64,000 nucleotides of DNA from Oleispira sp964022115 (lineage in GTDB: Bacteria > Pseudomonadota > Gammaproteobacteria > Pseudomonadales > Oceanobacteraceae): NCBI GenBank assembly GCA_964022115.1, contig CAXIBC010000004.1:5706-69705 (forward strand), written 5' to 3'. Shown piece by piece: positions 35,728 through 44,151 of this stretch. Below the pieces are notes generated by a model that saw nothing but the letters and a program-made list of their open reading frames with translations, had not been told where the DNA came from and did not search any database. Positions within the stretch are counted from its first letter, which is position 1; every line of letters begins with the position of its first letter. The position numbers and the translations under genes are program-made.

Positions 35728-36789
35728 ATGGCTAAAATACGCGCATTAATAATCGACGACTCGGCTGAAAATCGGCTGTTGATGACGGAAATTCTTAGCC
35801 GTTATGATGATATTGAGGTGGTTGGTACGGCGGCAGATGCCTATATTGCCAGAGAAAAAATTAAGCAGTTATCCCCTGATGTATTAACTCTTGATATAGA
35901 AATGCCCAAAATGACAGGGTTACAATTTTTGCAAAATTTAATGCGATTGCGCCCGATACCGGTGATTATGGTATCAAGGTTAACCGCACGAGGCGCTCCT
36001 GCAATACTGGAAGCCCTTGATTTAGGGGCTGTAGATTTCATTTGCAAGCCACAAACCAATCCTAATAGAGAAACCGTCAAAGACACCATTAGCGACGATA
36101 AGTTTCGACAATTTACTGAAGACCTAGTCACTAAGGTGCGAATGGCATCGCTTGCTAAGATTAGGCCTTTTGAAATTAATAACATAGCGAAACCAGTGGC
36201 TATCGAAAATACGGCATTTCAGCGGGTCATTGCAATTGGTGCGTCCACTGGAGGCACTGAAGCGATTAGAGAATTGCTGACCTCAGTGCCTGAAAACTGC
36301 CCACCGATACTAATTACTCAACATATACCTAGGGTTTTTAGTCGCTCTTTTGCTGAGCGTTTAAATCAACAATTAGCGATGAAGGTTGTTGCAGTTCAAG
36401 AAGGTATGGTTATTCAACCGGGTTGTGTTTATCTGGCCCCAGGGGATGATCATTTAACGATTATTAAATCAGGTAGTAGGATGGTTTGTCAGTTAGGCCA
36501 AGGCGAAAAGGTGAACCGTTATAGAACTGCGGTTGATGTCATGTTTGATTCTATCTGCTCTGCTTACGGCTCTCAGGTTATCGCGGTCCTGCTGACGGGG
36601 ATGGGGGAGGATGGTGCAAAAGGCATGCTTAAGTTAAAGCAGGCTGGTGCAATTACTTACGCCCAAGATAAAGCGACATCGGTTGTTTGGGGGATGCCTC
36701 AAGCGGCTTATAACATGGGGGCGGTAGATGAGTTGTTATCTTTAGCGGAAATTGCGACAAAAATGATAAATGCTGCACAGAAGAAATGA
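35728..36789 (+). CDS. Second CheB-type methylesterase/response regulator
   Basis: 353 residues with the full CheB layout. The receiver (1-120) has IIDDSAENR, phosphoacceptor Asp56 (LTLDIEMPKMTG) and lysine in FICKP. After a linker (about 120-165) the methylesterase domain has the nucleophile Ser173 in GASTGG, the His in ITQHIPRVFSRSFAERLN and the Asp in LLTGMGEDGAKG, so it should be active on receptor methyl-glutamates. It is only moderately similar to the cheB at 55303. No cheR lies beside it. It stands directly upstream of an HsbA-HsbR-HptB module, which is not its usual place, so it may serve a different receptor set or be wired to that module. Confidence 0.88.
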   Translation: MAKIRALIIDDSAENRLLMTEILSRYDDIEVVGTAADAYIAREKIKQLSPDVLTLDIEMPKMTGLQFLQNLMRLRPIPVIMVSRLTARGAPAILEALDLGAVDFICKPQTNPNRETVKDTISDDKFRQFTEDLVTKVRMASLAKIRPFEINNIAKPVAIENTAFQRVIAIGASTGGTEAIRELLTSVPENCPPILITQHIPRVFSRSFAERLNQQLAMKVVAVQEGMVIQPGCVYLAPGDDHLTIIKSGSRMVCQLGQGEKVNRYRTAVDVMFDSICSAYGSQVIAVLLTGMGEDGAKGMLKLKQAGAITYAQDKATSVVWGMPQAAYNMGAVDELLSLAEIATKMINAAQKK

Positions 36790-36898
36790 CAAATTGCATC
36801 TCTATGCCTAACCTGAAGGTAGGAATAGTAATTATAAAAATAATTTTAGCTATTAGGCTGTAACTTGGGCTTAGAGTTAAAGTTAAGGAGAGGTAAGA

Positions 36899-37204
36899 AT
36901 GGGTGTTCAATCTAATATTGATCATGGTGGTAAAGAGCTTGTCATTAAAGTAGACGGGCGTTTTGATTTCAGTGCGCATCAAGAATTTCGTGATGCCTAT
37001 GAAGGCATCTCAAATGATGTTACCCATTATGTTGTGGACCTAGGTAATACGTCTTACCTTGATAGTTCGGCGCTAGGCATGTTGTTATTATTACGTGATC
37101 ACGCTGGTGGGGATGAGGCTAATGTCAAAATTATTAAGTGCAATGATGATGTTCGAAAAATTCTGACTATCTCAAATTTTGAACAGCTTTTCACGATTCA
37201 ATAA
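36899..37204 (+). CDS. hsbA: STAS-domain anti-sigma factor antagonist, HsbA-like
   Basis: 101 residues, a single STAS domain. The switch loop is 'VDLGNTSYLDSSALGMLLLLRDHA', with Ser56/Ser57 as the phosphorylatable serine of this family. In Pseudomonas aeruginosa HsbA binds the anti-sigma factor FlgM when unphosphorylated, freeing FliA, and binds the diguanylate cyclase HsbD when phosphorylated. A very good ribosome binding site (AAGGAGAGG) precedes the ATG. The partner-switch protein follows after 20 bp. The symbol is by similarity in size, motif and context. Confidence 0.8.
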   Translation: MGVQSNIDHGGKELVIKVDGRFDFSAHQEFRDAYEGISNDVTHYVVDLGNTSYLDSSALGMLLLLRDHAGGDEANVKIIKCNDDVRKILTISNFEQLFTIQ

Positions 37205-37224
37205 CAGCAGAGTTGGTAGATCGT

Positions 37225-38916
37225 ATGAAAATATTGATTGCTGATGATAATGCTTCCGATCGTTTATTATTATGTAAAATCATCGGTAAGCAGGGCCATG
37301 AGGTTGTTGAAGCTGAAAATGGCAAGCAAGCAATCGACTGCTATGTGAAAGATACTCCTGATATTATTTTGATGGATGTCTTAATGCCTGAACTTGATGG
37401 CAAGGAAGCGGCAAAAGAAATCAAGCGCTTGGCCGGAGAAGATCTGGTACCTATTATTTTTCTTACCTCGTTAGTGGATGCTCAGAGCTTAGCCGATTGT
37501 CTTAAGGCTGGCGGTGATGATTTTTTAACCAAACCCTATAATAATATTATTCTAAAAGCGAAAATTGATGCCTTTGTACGCATGCGCAATATGCATGCGA
37601 CCTTACAAAAGCAAAGAGATACCATTGCCGAAAATAACCAACATATGTTGCACGAGCAGCATGTCGCTAAGGCCGTATTTGATAACGTTGCACACTCCGG
37701 TTGCTTAGACGCGCCCAATATTAAATATATGTTGTCTCCACTGGCGGTATTTAATGGTGATGTCTTGCTTGCCGCACGAAAACCCTCAGGTGGGATGCAT
37801 GTTTTTTTAGGAGATTTTACCGGACATGGTTTACCCGCGGCCATCGGGGCAATGCCGATGGCAGAAATCTTTTATGGTATGACCGCAAAAGGCTTCGCTT
37901 TAAGAGATATTCTGCGAGAAATCAATCTAAAGTTGAAGAGTATTTTGCCCATTGGTTTCTTTTGCTGTGCGGCGGTTGTGGATCTGAGCTTTACTAAACG
38001 CAGTATTAGTATCTGGATGGGTGGTGTACCCGATTGTTATTTATTGACTAACCAAGGCCAGACATTAAAACCATTACGTTCTCATCATTTACCTTTGGGG
38101 GTATTAAGCGGTGAGCAGTTCGATGATGAAATGACAGATCATCATATGGATTTAGATGATCGCTTATTTATGTGGTCAGACGGCATTGTTGAAGCTCGTG
38201 ATGCAAATGGCGATATGTATGGTGAAGAGCGATTGCAGCAGGTATTTAAGCAAGGGTTGAAAGCCGAGAGCTTATTTAACGCGATTCAAGATAGTGTTAG
38301 CGAATTTGTCGGGCAGTCGCAGCGTGATGACGATACCACCTTGATTGAAATGAAAATGGTTGATGAAGCGGAATTAGAGCTGTGTTTTCCGAGTGTGCAG
38401 CAAGGAGTGATTGCCGGTCCTAGTGATTGGAAAATGGAGTATGAGCTCGGTGTTGATTCTTTGAAACATTTTAATCCACTGCCTCTATTGATGCACATTA
38501 TGATGGAAGTTCCGGCCTTAAGAAGTATGGGGGGGCAATTATTTACTGTGGTATCGGAATTATTCTCTAACGCTTTTGAACATGGTATTTTAAGGCTTGA
38601 TTCAAGCTTGAAGTCATCACCGACGGGCTTTGCTGAGTATTATCAATTACGCCAGCAACGGCTGGATGCGTTAACTGAGAGTTTTATTCGATTTAATATG
38701 ACACATACTTCAGAAAATGGTCGTAGTGGCATCTTTAGATTGACAGTTGAAGACAGTGGTCAAGGCTTCGATTACCCAATAAAGTTTCACCAGGATGAAT
38801 CCCAGGTAAAAAACAAATTTAGTGGTCGTGGGATTCCGTTAATTTATTCACTCTGTCATTCTTTAGAGTATCAGGGGAGTGGAAATAAAGTAGTAGCAGA
38901 GATACACTGGCCATAA
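37225..38916 (+). CDS. hsbR: Response regulator with PP2C phosphatase and HATPase domains, HsbR-like
   Basis: 563 residues from ATG 37225 (a TTG at 37213 is an in-frame alternative). Receiver domain 1-125 with IADDNASDR, phosphoacceptor Asp51 (ILMDVLMPELDG) and KPY lysine. A coiled-coil linker leads to a SpoIIE/RsbU PP2C phosphatase (about 170-390: 'FLGDFTGHGLPAAIGAMPMA', 'MWSDGIVEARDANG', 'QRDDDTTLIEM'). The C-terminus is an RsbW-like kinase (about 410-563: 'VVSELFSNAFEHGI', 'VEDSGQGFDY', 'SGRGIPLIYSL'). Such proteins both phosphorylate and dephosphorylate the STAS partner, with the receiver choosing the mode. It is flanked by the STAS and Hpt genes. Confidence 0.88.
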   Translation: MKILIADDNASDRLLLCKIIGKQGHEVVEAENGKQAIDCYVKDTPDIILMDVLMPELDGKEAAKEIKRLAGEDLVPIIFLTSLVDAQSLADCLKAGGDDFLTKPYNNIILKAKIDAFVRMRNMHATLQKQRDTIAENNQHMLHEQHVAKAVFDNVAHSGCLDAPNIKYMLSPLAVFNGDVLLAARKPSGGMHVFLGDFTGHGLPAAIGAMPMAEIFYGMTAKGFALRDILREINLKLKSILPIGFFCCAAVVDLSFTKRSISIWMGGVPDCYLLTNQGQTLKPLRSHHLPLGVLSGEQFDDEMTDHHMDLDDRLFMWSDGIVEARDANGDMYGEERLQQVFKQGLKAESLFNAIQDSVSEFVGQSQRDDDTTLIEMKMVDEAELELCFPSVQQGVIAGPSDWKMEYELGVDSLKHFNPLPLLMHIMMEVPALRSMGGQLFTVVSELFSNAFEHGILRLDSSLKSSPTGFAEYYQLRQQRLDALTESFIRFNMTHTSENGRSGIFRLTVEDSGQGFDYPIKFHQDESQVKNKFSGRGIPLIYSLCHSLEYQGSGNKVVAEIHWP

Positions 38917-38960
38917 TTACTAAACGTGTGATCAATTAATCTATTTATAAGGGGTAAGGT

Positions 38961-39305
38961 GTGGATAAAGCATCTCATTTTGATATTGAGGCATTAACGA
39001 TGCTTGAAGAAATTATGGAAGATGAATTTCCAGAATTGGTTAAGGTGTTTATCGCTGATTCAGACCCGCGTATTCCTGCGTTAAAGCAGGCATTTGATAA
39101 TAAAGAAACCAATACCCTACGTGAACTTGCCCACAGCTTTAAGGGTGCCTCAGGGAACTTATCGGCCCTGCCTTTGGCTGAATTGTGCTTTAAAATTGAA
39201 GAGCAATCACGGGAAGGAAAATTAGCGGAAATCGAAGACCTTATTCACCAGGTTGAGCAAGAATACCTAGCCGTGAAATCCAATCTATTATCCATGGTCG
39301 AATAA
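38961..39305 (+). CDS. hptB: Histidine phosphotransfer (Hpt) protein, HptB-like
   Basis: 114 residues with a GTG start after GGGGTAAGGT. It is a stand-alone four-helix Hpt domain. The phosphorylated histidine is His58 in 'ELAHSFKGASGNLSALPLAELCFKIEEQ'. In Pseudomonas, HptB receives phosphate from hybrid kinases and passes it to the HsbR receiver; the neighbouring hsbR-like gene makes the same job likely here. No hybrid kinase is in the window, so the input must be encoded elsewhere. Confidence 0.85.
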   Translation: MDKASHFDIEALTMLEEIMEDEFPELVKVFIADSDPRIPALKQAFDNKETNTLRELAHSFKGASGNLSALPLAELCFKIEEQSREGKLAEIEDLIHQVEQEYLAVKSNLLSMVE

Positions 39306-39327
39306 ATACTGAGTAAAATACCTGAAT

Positions 39328-39343
39328 TGGCCTAGCCTTTGCT
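39328..39343 (+). promoter_or_regulatory. Sigma54 promoter of fliK
   Basis: TGGCCTAGCCTTTGCT has GG at 39329-39330 and GC at 39341-39342, with a TTGCT -12 box. The predicted start is near 39354, inside the following inverted repeat and 20 bases before the fliK ATG. Confidence 0.83.
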
Positions 39344-39346
39344 GTT

Positions 39347-39368
39347 CTCCCATTATAATTAATGGGAG
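39347..39368 (+). promoter_or_regulatory. Hairpin covering the fliK ribosome binding site
   Basis: CTCCCATTA (39347-39355) pairs perfectly with TAATGGGAG (39360-39368) around TAAT. The right arm contains GGGAG, the ribosome binding site for the ATG at 39374. In RNA running through from upstream the site would be hidden; in RNA started at the sigma54 promoter (near 39354) the left arm would be missing. Confidence 0.7.
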
Positions 39369-39373
39369 ATATT

Positions 39374-40699
39374 ATGGATACCCAAGCAACACAATCGGGT
39401 TTGATGCCGCTCTTGAGCAATCAGAGTAATGCGAGCACTAACCTGTTAAATCCCTTAAGTCTAGAGACTGCTTCAACTGGCGCGAGTATAGCGCCGAGTT
39501 TTAACCATGTTTTAGCGCAATACCAAACTAAATCACCTGTGCCTTTAATCTCAAACTTGCCATCCTCGGCAGTAGAAGCTTTGCCGCTATTAGGTAAAAG
39601 TTTGCCGCTCGAAGATGCTGGGCTGCCGCTAGAAGACGCTGGACTGCCACTAGCAAACCTCTTAAAACCGACACTCGCCAACATGCCAGAGGTGAAAGTA
39701 CCAGTACAAGACAAGCTCCTTATTGCCGAAGGGGCTTTGACTCGCGAAGAAGATGAGTTAACTGGGCATTTGTTAAATCTTGATGATCCTACCAAGATCG
39801 CAGCGGATCAGGGTTATCACGCTCAATCCCTCGTTTCTAGCTTATTACCTACTCAGATAAATACGCTAGTTACTCAGTCGAGTCATGGGTCAACTGCAAC
39901 GGGTTTGACGGGGGCTAAGCTAGAAGCTGAATTGGGGGGTGAACTGGGTAGTGAGTTCGAGGCTGAACTCGATACGGGGTTGGCCACGACTAGGGTCTTC
40001 AAAGATCGCTTTTTAGGGGCTCAAGGGGCTTCTAATAATAGCTTGCTAGCACCTTCGGTTAAGGCGCCGAACCCATCCAGCTCTAATACTATGAGTAGTT
40101 CTCCAATGTCGACGCCAGTATTGGATGCGACTCTGTTAGCCATTAATAATCATGAAGACCCTATTAGCGAATCATTACAAGAGCTCAAACAACTTGATGA
40201 TATCGAACAAGAGGGGAATAAAACTCATCTCGCTTTAGGAGAGCGCAAGCAAGATGAGCAGAGCTTAAAGTTAACGAAAGGTCAGCAAGCTTGGGGGGAT
40301 GCTCTAGCAGAACGTATTTCGATGAATGCGGCGAAAAATATCAAACAAGTGACGATTCATCTCGATCCCCCAGAACTCGGCAGCTTAGAATTAAAGCTAC
40401 AGGTTAAAGATGATCAGCAAACTCAGGTGCAGGTTCAAGTGCAAAACCTGCAGGTAAAAGAAGCTCTTGAAAGTAGTGCTCAAAGATTGAAAGACATGCT
40501 AGCAAACCAAGGATTAGAGCTAGCGGAGTTTGATGTTCAAACCGGTGCCGAGCAGGGTCAAGGTCAAATGGAAGAGCAGCAACAAGAGCAAGGGTCGTTA
40601 GGGCAACAGGATTCTGACGCTTTATCCGCCGAAGAAGAGCTATTGAGTCTGGATATTAGTGTGCCCAAAAATAATAACTTATTAGATACCTTTGTCTAG
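39374..40699 (+). CDS. fliK: Hook-length control protein FliK
   Basis: 441 residues. An upstream in-frame ATG at 39362 is rejected because the ribosome binding site GGGAGAT lies between it and 39374. The long N-terminal part (1-310) is low-complexity and variable, as in all FliK rulers, and holds a 7-residue repeat (LPLEDAG, twice, near 80-95). The C-terminal domain (about 310-400) is the conserved specificity-switch domain: 'QAWGDALAERISMNAAKNIKQVTIHLDPPELGSLELKL' and 'VQVQVQNLQVKEALESSAQRLKDMLANQGLELAEFDV'. A Gln-rich tail follows. FliK measures the hook and flips FlhB specificity. A hook made of 1206-residue FlgE may need a differently sized ruler. Confidence 0.93.
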   Translation: MDTQATQSGLMPLLSNQSNASTNLLNPLSLETASTGASIAPSFNHVLAQYQTKSPVPLISNLPSSAVEALPLLGKSLPLEDAGLPLEDAGLPLANLLKPTLANMPEVKVPVQDKLLIAEGALTREEDELTGHLLNLDDPTKIAADQGYHAQSLVSSLLPTQINTLVTQSSHGSTATGLTGAKLEAELGGELGSEFEAELDTGLATTRVFKDRFLGAQGASNNSLLAPSVKAPNPSSSNTMSSSPMSTPVLDATLLAINNHEDPISESLQELKQLDDIEQEGNKTHLALGERKQDEQSLKLTKGQQAWGDALAERISMNAAKNIKQVTIHLDPPELGSLELKLQVKDDQQTQVQVQVQNLQVKEALESSAQRLKDMLANQGLELAEFDVQTGAEQGQGQMEEQQQEQGSLGQQDSDALSAEEELLSLDISVPKNNNLLDTFV

Positions 40700-40794
40700 G
40701 TGACTCCTTGATAGCTTGTCTAAACTGTCTGTAGCGGTATTTATTAAATTTAAATACCCTTTAAAGCGCCTGTTAGTTTTTTGACGTAAAAAGC

Positions 40795-40810
40795 TGGCAT
40801 GGCTATTGCT
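40795..40810 (+). promoter_or_regulatory. Sigma54 promoter of fliLMNOPQR-flhB
   Basis: TGGCATGGCTATTGCT has GG at 40796-40797 and GC at 40808-40809. Transcription should start near 40821, 23 bases before the fliL ATG at 40844. It overlaps the upstream in-frame ATG at 40799, which therefore cannot be used from this promoter. Confidence 0.85.
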
Positions 40811-40843
40811 ATTTTGACTATGTCTATCGGAGAAAATGACGTT

Positions 40844-41377
40844 ATGGCTGCAGAGCAAGATTTAAGATTAGACCCAGTAGAAGAGGAAGTTGAAGCTACT
40901 GGGGGTAAAAAGAAGCTCATCATTATTATTGTGGCGGCTATTTTGCTCATTGCTATTGGTATTGGGCTGACTGTATTTCTTCTCACTGGAGATGAAACCG
41001 ACACCACAGAAGGCACTGATGCCGCAGATGCAGCCGATACGGTAGCAGAAGTTTCTGCACCCGCTCAATACATCAAGCTTAAACCGAGGTTTATTGTTAA
41101 CTTTAATCTGGGTTCAAGGCAGCGCTTTCTGCAAGCGAGCATTGAAATCATGACGCGCTCACAAGCGGTTGTAGACGCGGTTGAATTACATAATCCTATG
41201 ATTAGAAATGAAATTGTACGTATTTTATCCGATCAAAACTTTAAAGTTTTAAGGACTCCAGAAGGACGTCTGGCTTTAAAAACTCAATTGCAAGAACAGC
41301 TAATAACTCTATTGAAAAGTGAAGCCGATGTAGAAGGTATTGAAGCTGTTTTGTTTACTGATTTTGTAATGCAATAA
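40844..41377 (+). CDS. fliL: Stator-associated basal-body protein FliL
   Basis: 177 residues from the ATG at 40844, which has CGGAGAAA before it. One N-terminal membrane helix (KKLIIIIVAAILLIAIGIGLTVFLL, about 24-48) is followed by an acidic linker and a periplasmic stomatin-like domain with 'YIKLKPRFIVNFNLGSRQRFLQASIEIMTRSQAVVDAVELHNPMIRNEIVRILSDQ', the FliL signature. FliL rings surround the stator units and support torque. fliM follows after 10 bp. Confidence 0.94.
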   Translation: MAAEQDLRLDPVEEEVEATGGKKKLIIIIVAAILLIAIGIGLTVFLLTGDETDTTEGTDAADAADTVAEVSAPAQYIKLKPRFIVNFNLGSRQRFLQASIEIMTRSQAVVDAVELHNPMIRNEIVRILSDQNFKVLRTPEGRLALKTQLQEQLITLLKSEADVEGIEAVLFTDFVMQ

Positions 41378-41387
41378 GGCGACCAGC

Positions 41388-42356
41388 GTGCAAGATTTAT
41401 TAAGCCAAGACGAAATTGATGCCTTATTACACGGCGTAGATGATAGCGATATTGAGCCGGACTCAGATATCGATGCAGCTGGCGTTAAGGCTTATGATAT
41501 CACCAGTAACGACCGTATTGTTCGTGGTCGTATGCCGACGCTGGAAATGATCAACGAACGTTTTGCCCGTTATACCCGTATTAGCATGTTCAATTTTTTA
41601 CGTCGCAGCGCGGATGTTTCATCCGGTGGCGTGCAAATTATGAAGTTTGGTGAATATGTACATACCCTTTATGTGCCAACCAGCTTGAATCTAGTAAAGA
41701 TTCGCCCTCTAAGAGGAACCTCTTTATTTATTCTTGATGCCAAGTTGGTATTTAAATTAGTGGATAACTTTTTTGGTGGTGATGGCCGTCATGCCAAAAT
41801 TGAGGGGCGGGAATTTACCCCGACTGAAATCCGTGTCATTCAATTGGTTTTAGCCCAGGTATTTAAAGACTATAAAGAAGCTTGGCATACGATACTGGAT
41901 GCCGAATTTGAATATGTAGGTTCTGAAGTGAATCCGGCGATGGCCAATATTGTCAGCCCTAGTGAAGTTGTGGTCGTGAGTACATTTCATATCGAACTCG
42001 ATGGTGGTGGTGGTGATATGCATATAACCGTGCCTTATTCTATGATTGAACCGATTCGAGAAACCTTAGATGCGGGTATGCAAAGTGATATCGATGAAGT
42101 TGATGATCGCTGGTTGCAGTCTTTACGGGAAGATATTTTAACTGCAAAAGTGAGTGTGCATGGCACAGTGGTTGAACAAGAATTAACCTTAAGGGAAGTT
42201 TCGGAGTTAAAAAAAGGGGATATTATCCCCATTGAAATGCCAGAACTTTTTACTCTAGAAGCACAAGGTGTCCCTATGTTTAGGGGCAAGCTTGGGGTTT
42301 CCGATAAAAATTTAGCAGTGAAAATTGTTGAACAAATTAATCATAGGCGACGTTAG
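41388..42356 (+). CDS. fliM: Flagellar switch protein FliM
   Basis: 322 residues with a GTG start. The N-terminal peptide LLSQDEIDALLHGVDD (about 4-19) is the CheY-P binding motif. The middle CheC-like domain includes 'MPTLEMINERFARYTRISMFNFLRRSADVS' and 'LVDNFFGGDGRHAKIEGREFTPTEIRVI'. The C-terminal SpoA domain (about 245-320) pairs with FliN. FliM is the part of the C ring that receives the chemotaxis signal. It sits between fliL and fliN. Confidence 0.97.
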   Translation: MQDLLSQDEIDALLHGVDDSDIEPDSDIDAAGVKAYDITSNDRIVRGRMPTLEMINERFARYTRISMFNFLRRSADVSSGGVQIMKFGEYVHTLYVPTSLNLVKIRPLRGTSLFILDAKLVFKLVDNFFGGDGRHAKIEGREFTPTEIRVIQLVLAQVFKDYKEAWHTILDAEFEYVGSEVNPAMANIVSPSEVVVVSTFHIELDGGGGDMHITVPYSMIEPIRETLDAGMQSDIDEVDDRWLQSLREDILTAKVSVHGTVVEQELTLREVSELKKGDIIPIEMPELFTLEAQGVPMFRGKLGVSDKNLAVKIVEQINHRRR

Positions 42357-42376
42357 TTCGTCCTTGGAGGGAAGTT

Positions 42377-42976
42377 ATGAGTGATGACTCTGATAACCAG
42401 AATGAAAAAGAAAACGAACATGAAAATGAGAATGAACAAACTCCCGAGCAGAATAATGATATTAATGTCGATGAGTTAGCGAATGAAGTTGCCGCTGGGG
42501 TTGAAGCAGCCAGTGAAGGCGTTGAAGAGGTCGCCACAGAAGATGATGCGGTGGCCGATGAATGGGCTGCTGCGATGGCAGAAGACCCTAGTGCCGAAGC
42601 CGCGGGAGATGTTGGTGATGAATGGGCTGATGCGATGGCGGAGGATGATGGCTCTGTTCAGCAAGCCCCTTTAGATGCATTAAGTGATGACTCTAAGCCG
42701 GTAAGCGATGATTTAACCCCAGAGCTGGATGTTATTTTAGATATACCGGTTTCCATTTCAATGGAAGTTGGGCGTACAGAAATTCCTATTCGTAACCTAT
42801 TACAGTTAAACCAAGGGTCAGTAGTGGAACTTGATCGTTTAGCCGGGGAGCCATTAGATGTATTAGTTAACGGCACCTTGATTGCTCATGGTGAGGTTGT
42901 TATGGTCAATGATAAATTTGGTATTCGCTTAACGGATGTGGTGAGTCAAAGTGAAAGAATTCAGCGCTTGCGCTAA
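42377..42976 (+). CDS. fliN: Flagellar switch protein FliN with long acidic N-terminus
   Basis: 199 residues, longer than the usual 110-160. The C-terminal SpoA domain (about 115-199) is canonical: 'LDVILDIPVSISMEVGRTEIPIRNLLQLNQGSVVELDRLAGEPLDVLVNGTLIAHGEVVMVNDKFGIRLTDVVS'. The N-terminal 110 residues are very acidic with a duplicated motif: DEWAAAMAED (61-70) and DEWADAMAED (81-90). A single DEWAAA-type motif is usual in Pseudomonas FliN. FliN lies at the bottom of the C ring and binds FliH to dock the export ATPase. The end overlaps fliO by 26 bp. Confidence 0.95.
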   Translation: MSDDSDNQNEKENEHENENEQTPEQNNDINVDELANEVAAGVEAASEGVEEVATEDDAVADEWAAAMAEDPSAEAAGDVGDEWADAMAEDDGSVQQAPLDALSDDSKPVSDDLTPELDVILDIPVSISMEVGRTEIPIRNLLQLNQGSVVELDRLAGEPLDVLVNGTLIAHGEVVMVNDKFGIRLTDVVSQSERIQRLR

Positions 42977-43409
42977 GACGATATTATTTAAAGGATGGGG
43001 CTTGCTGGTATTATGTTTGCCTTTAGCGGCAACCGCTGAAGAAGCCGTATTAGTAGCACAAGACCCTATAGCTTCTATCGGTAGAGTAGCCCTTACCTTA
43101 GGTGGCATGATCGCTTTGATACTGCTATTAGCGTATTGGGCAAAGCGCTTACAAGGGATGAATGCTGCTCGCCAAGGGGCCGGGTTTTCTGCTCCAGGGC
43201 AAGCGATTAAAACCTTAGCAACTGTATCGCTTGGCTTAAAAGAAAAGCTGGCGCTGATTCAAGTCGGTGAGCAACAGTTATTAATCGGTATTACGCCACA
43301 GTCTATACAAACCTTATTAGTATTGGACGAACCTATCAGTCAGGCTGAAGCAGAACAGCAGACCCCGGTATTTCAGGCACTATTAAAAAAGGCCCTGCAT
43401 AAAGCATGA
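42951..43409 (+). CDS. fliO: Flagellar export assembly protein FliO
   Basis: 152 residues with a GTG start inside the end of fliN. A hydrophobic N-terminal segment ending ATAEE looks like a signal peptide; a membrane helix follows (VALTLGGMIALILLLAYWAKRL, about 46-67), then a small cytoplasmic domain with 'TVSLGLKEKLALIQVGEQQLLIGITPQSIQTLLVLD'. This matches FliO, which helps FliP fold into the export gate. Its stop overlaps the fliP start (ATGA). Confidence 0.92.
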   Translation: MKEFSACAKTILFKGWGLLVLCLPLAATAEEAVLVAQDPIASIGRVALTLGGMIALILLLAYWAKRLQGMNAARQGAGFSAPGQAIKTLATVSLGLKEKLALIQVGEQQLLIGITPQSIQTLLVLDEPISQAEAEQQTPVFQALLKKALHKA

Positions 43410-44149
43410 AGTATTTAAGTCTTTTTATGTTGTTCTTTTTTCCTAGTGTGAGCTTCGCCGATATTAATGCCTTAGGTATTCCGGCCGTCACCTTTCAGCA
43501 AACGGATACGGGTGGCGAATATACCGTCACCTTGCAAATTCTAGCGTTAATGACGCTATTGAGTTTATTGCCTGCCATTATAATGATGATGACGGCTTTC
43601 ACTCGAATCATAGTTGTTTTAGCCATTCTTCGACAAGCACTGGGGCTACAGCAAACACCTTCTAACCAAGTTGTATTAGGGATGTCGTTATTTTTAACCG
43701 CATTTATCATGATGCCAGTGTTTGAAAAAGTAAATGAAGTTGCCATTCAGCCTTATATCAATGAAACCATTAAGCCCTTAGAAGCGTTGAATCGTGCTAC
43801 TGAACCGATGAAAGAGTTTATGTTGGCGCAGACTCGAGAAACCGATTTGAATTTGTTTGTGCGCATTTCTGGTAGAAAAGATCTATTAAGCCCTGACGAA
43901 ACTCCGCTGCATATTTTAATTCCAGCCTTTGTCACTAGTGAATTAAAGACGGCTTTTCAGATAGGGTTTCTGTTATTTATTCCCTTCTTAATTATCGATC
44001 TCGTTGTTGCCAGTATCTTGATGGCTATGGGTATGATGATGCTATCGCCCATTATTATCTCTTTGCCCTTTAAAATAATGCTATTTGTATTAATCGATGG
44101 TTGGGCCTTGGTCATGGGTACTTTAGCGAATAGCTTTGGCACGATTTAA
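43406..44149 (+). CDS. fliP: Flagellar export gate protein FliP
   Basis: 247 residues. An N-terminal cleavable signal (MKYLSLFMLFFFPSVSFA) is followed by four membrane helices. Signature segments are 'MTAFTRIIVVLAILRQALGLQQTPSNQVVLGMSLFLTAFIM' and 'TPLHILIPAFVTSELKTAFQIGFLLFIPFLIIDLVVASILMAMGMMML'. FliP pentamers form the core of the export channel with FliQ and FliR. It is coupled to fliO by a 4-base overlap. Confidence 0.97.
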   Translation: MKYLSLFMLFFFPSVSFADINALGIPAVTFQQTDTGGEYTVTLQILALMTLLSLLPAIIMMMTAFTRIIVVLAILRQALGLQQTPSNQVVLGMSLFLTAFIMMPVFEKVNEVAIQPYINETIKPLEALNRATEPMKEFMLAQTRETDLNLFVRISGRKDLLSPDETPLHILIPAFVTSELKTAFQIGFLLFIPFLIIDLVVASILMAMGMMMLSPIIISLPFKIMLFVLIDGWALVMGTLANSFGTI

Positions 44150-44151
44150 GC

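Noticed and set aside
40799..40843. Longer FliL starting at ATG 40799
   Set aside because: The sigma54 promoter overlaps it and the ribosome binding site points to ATG 40844.
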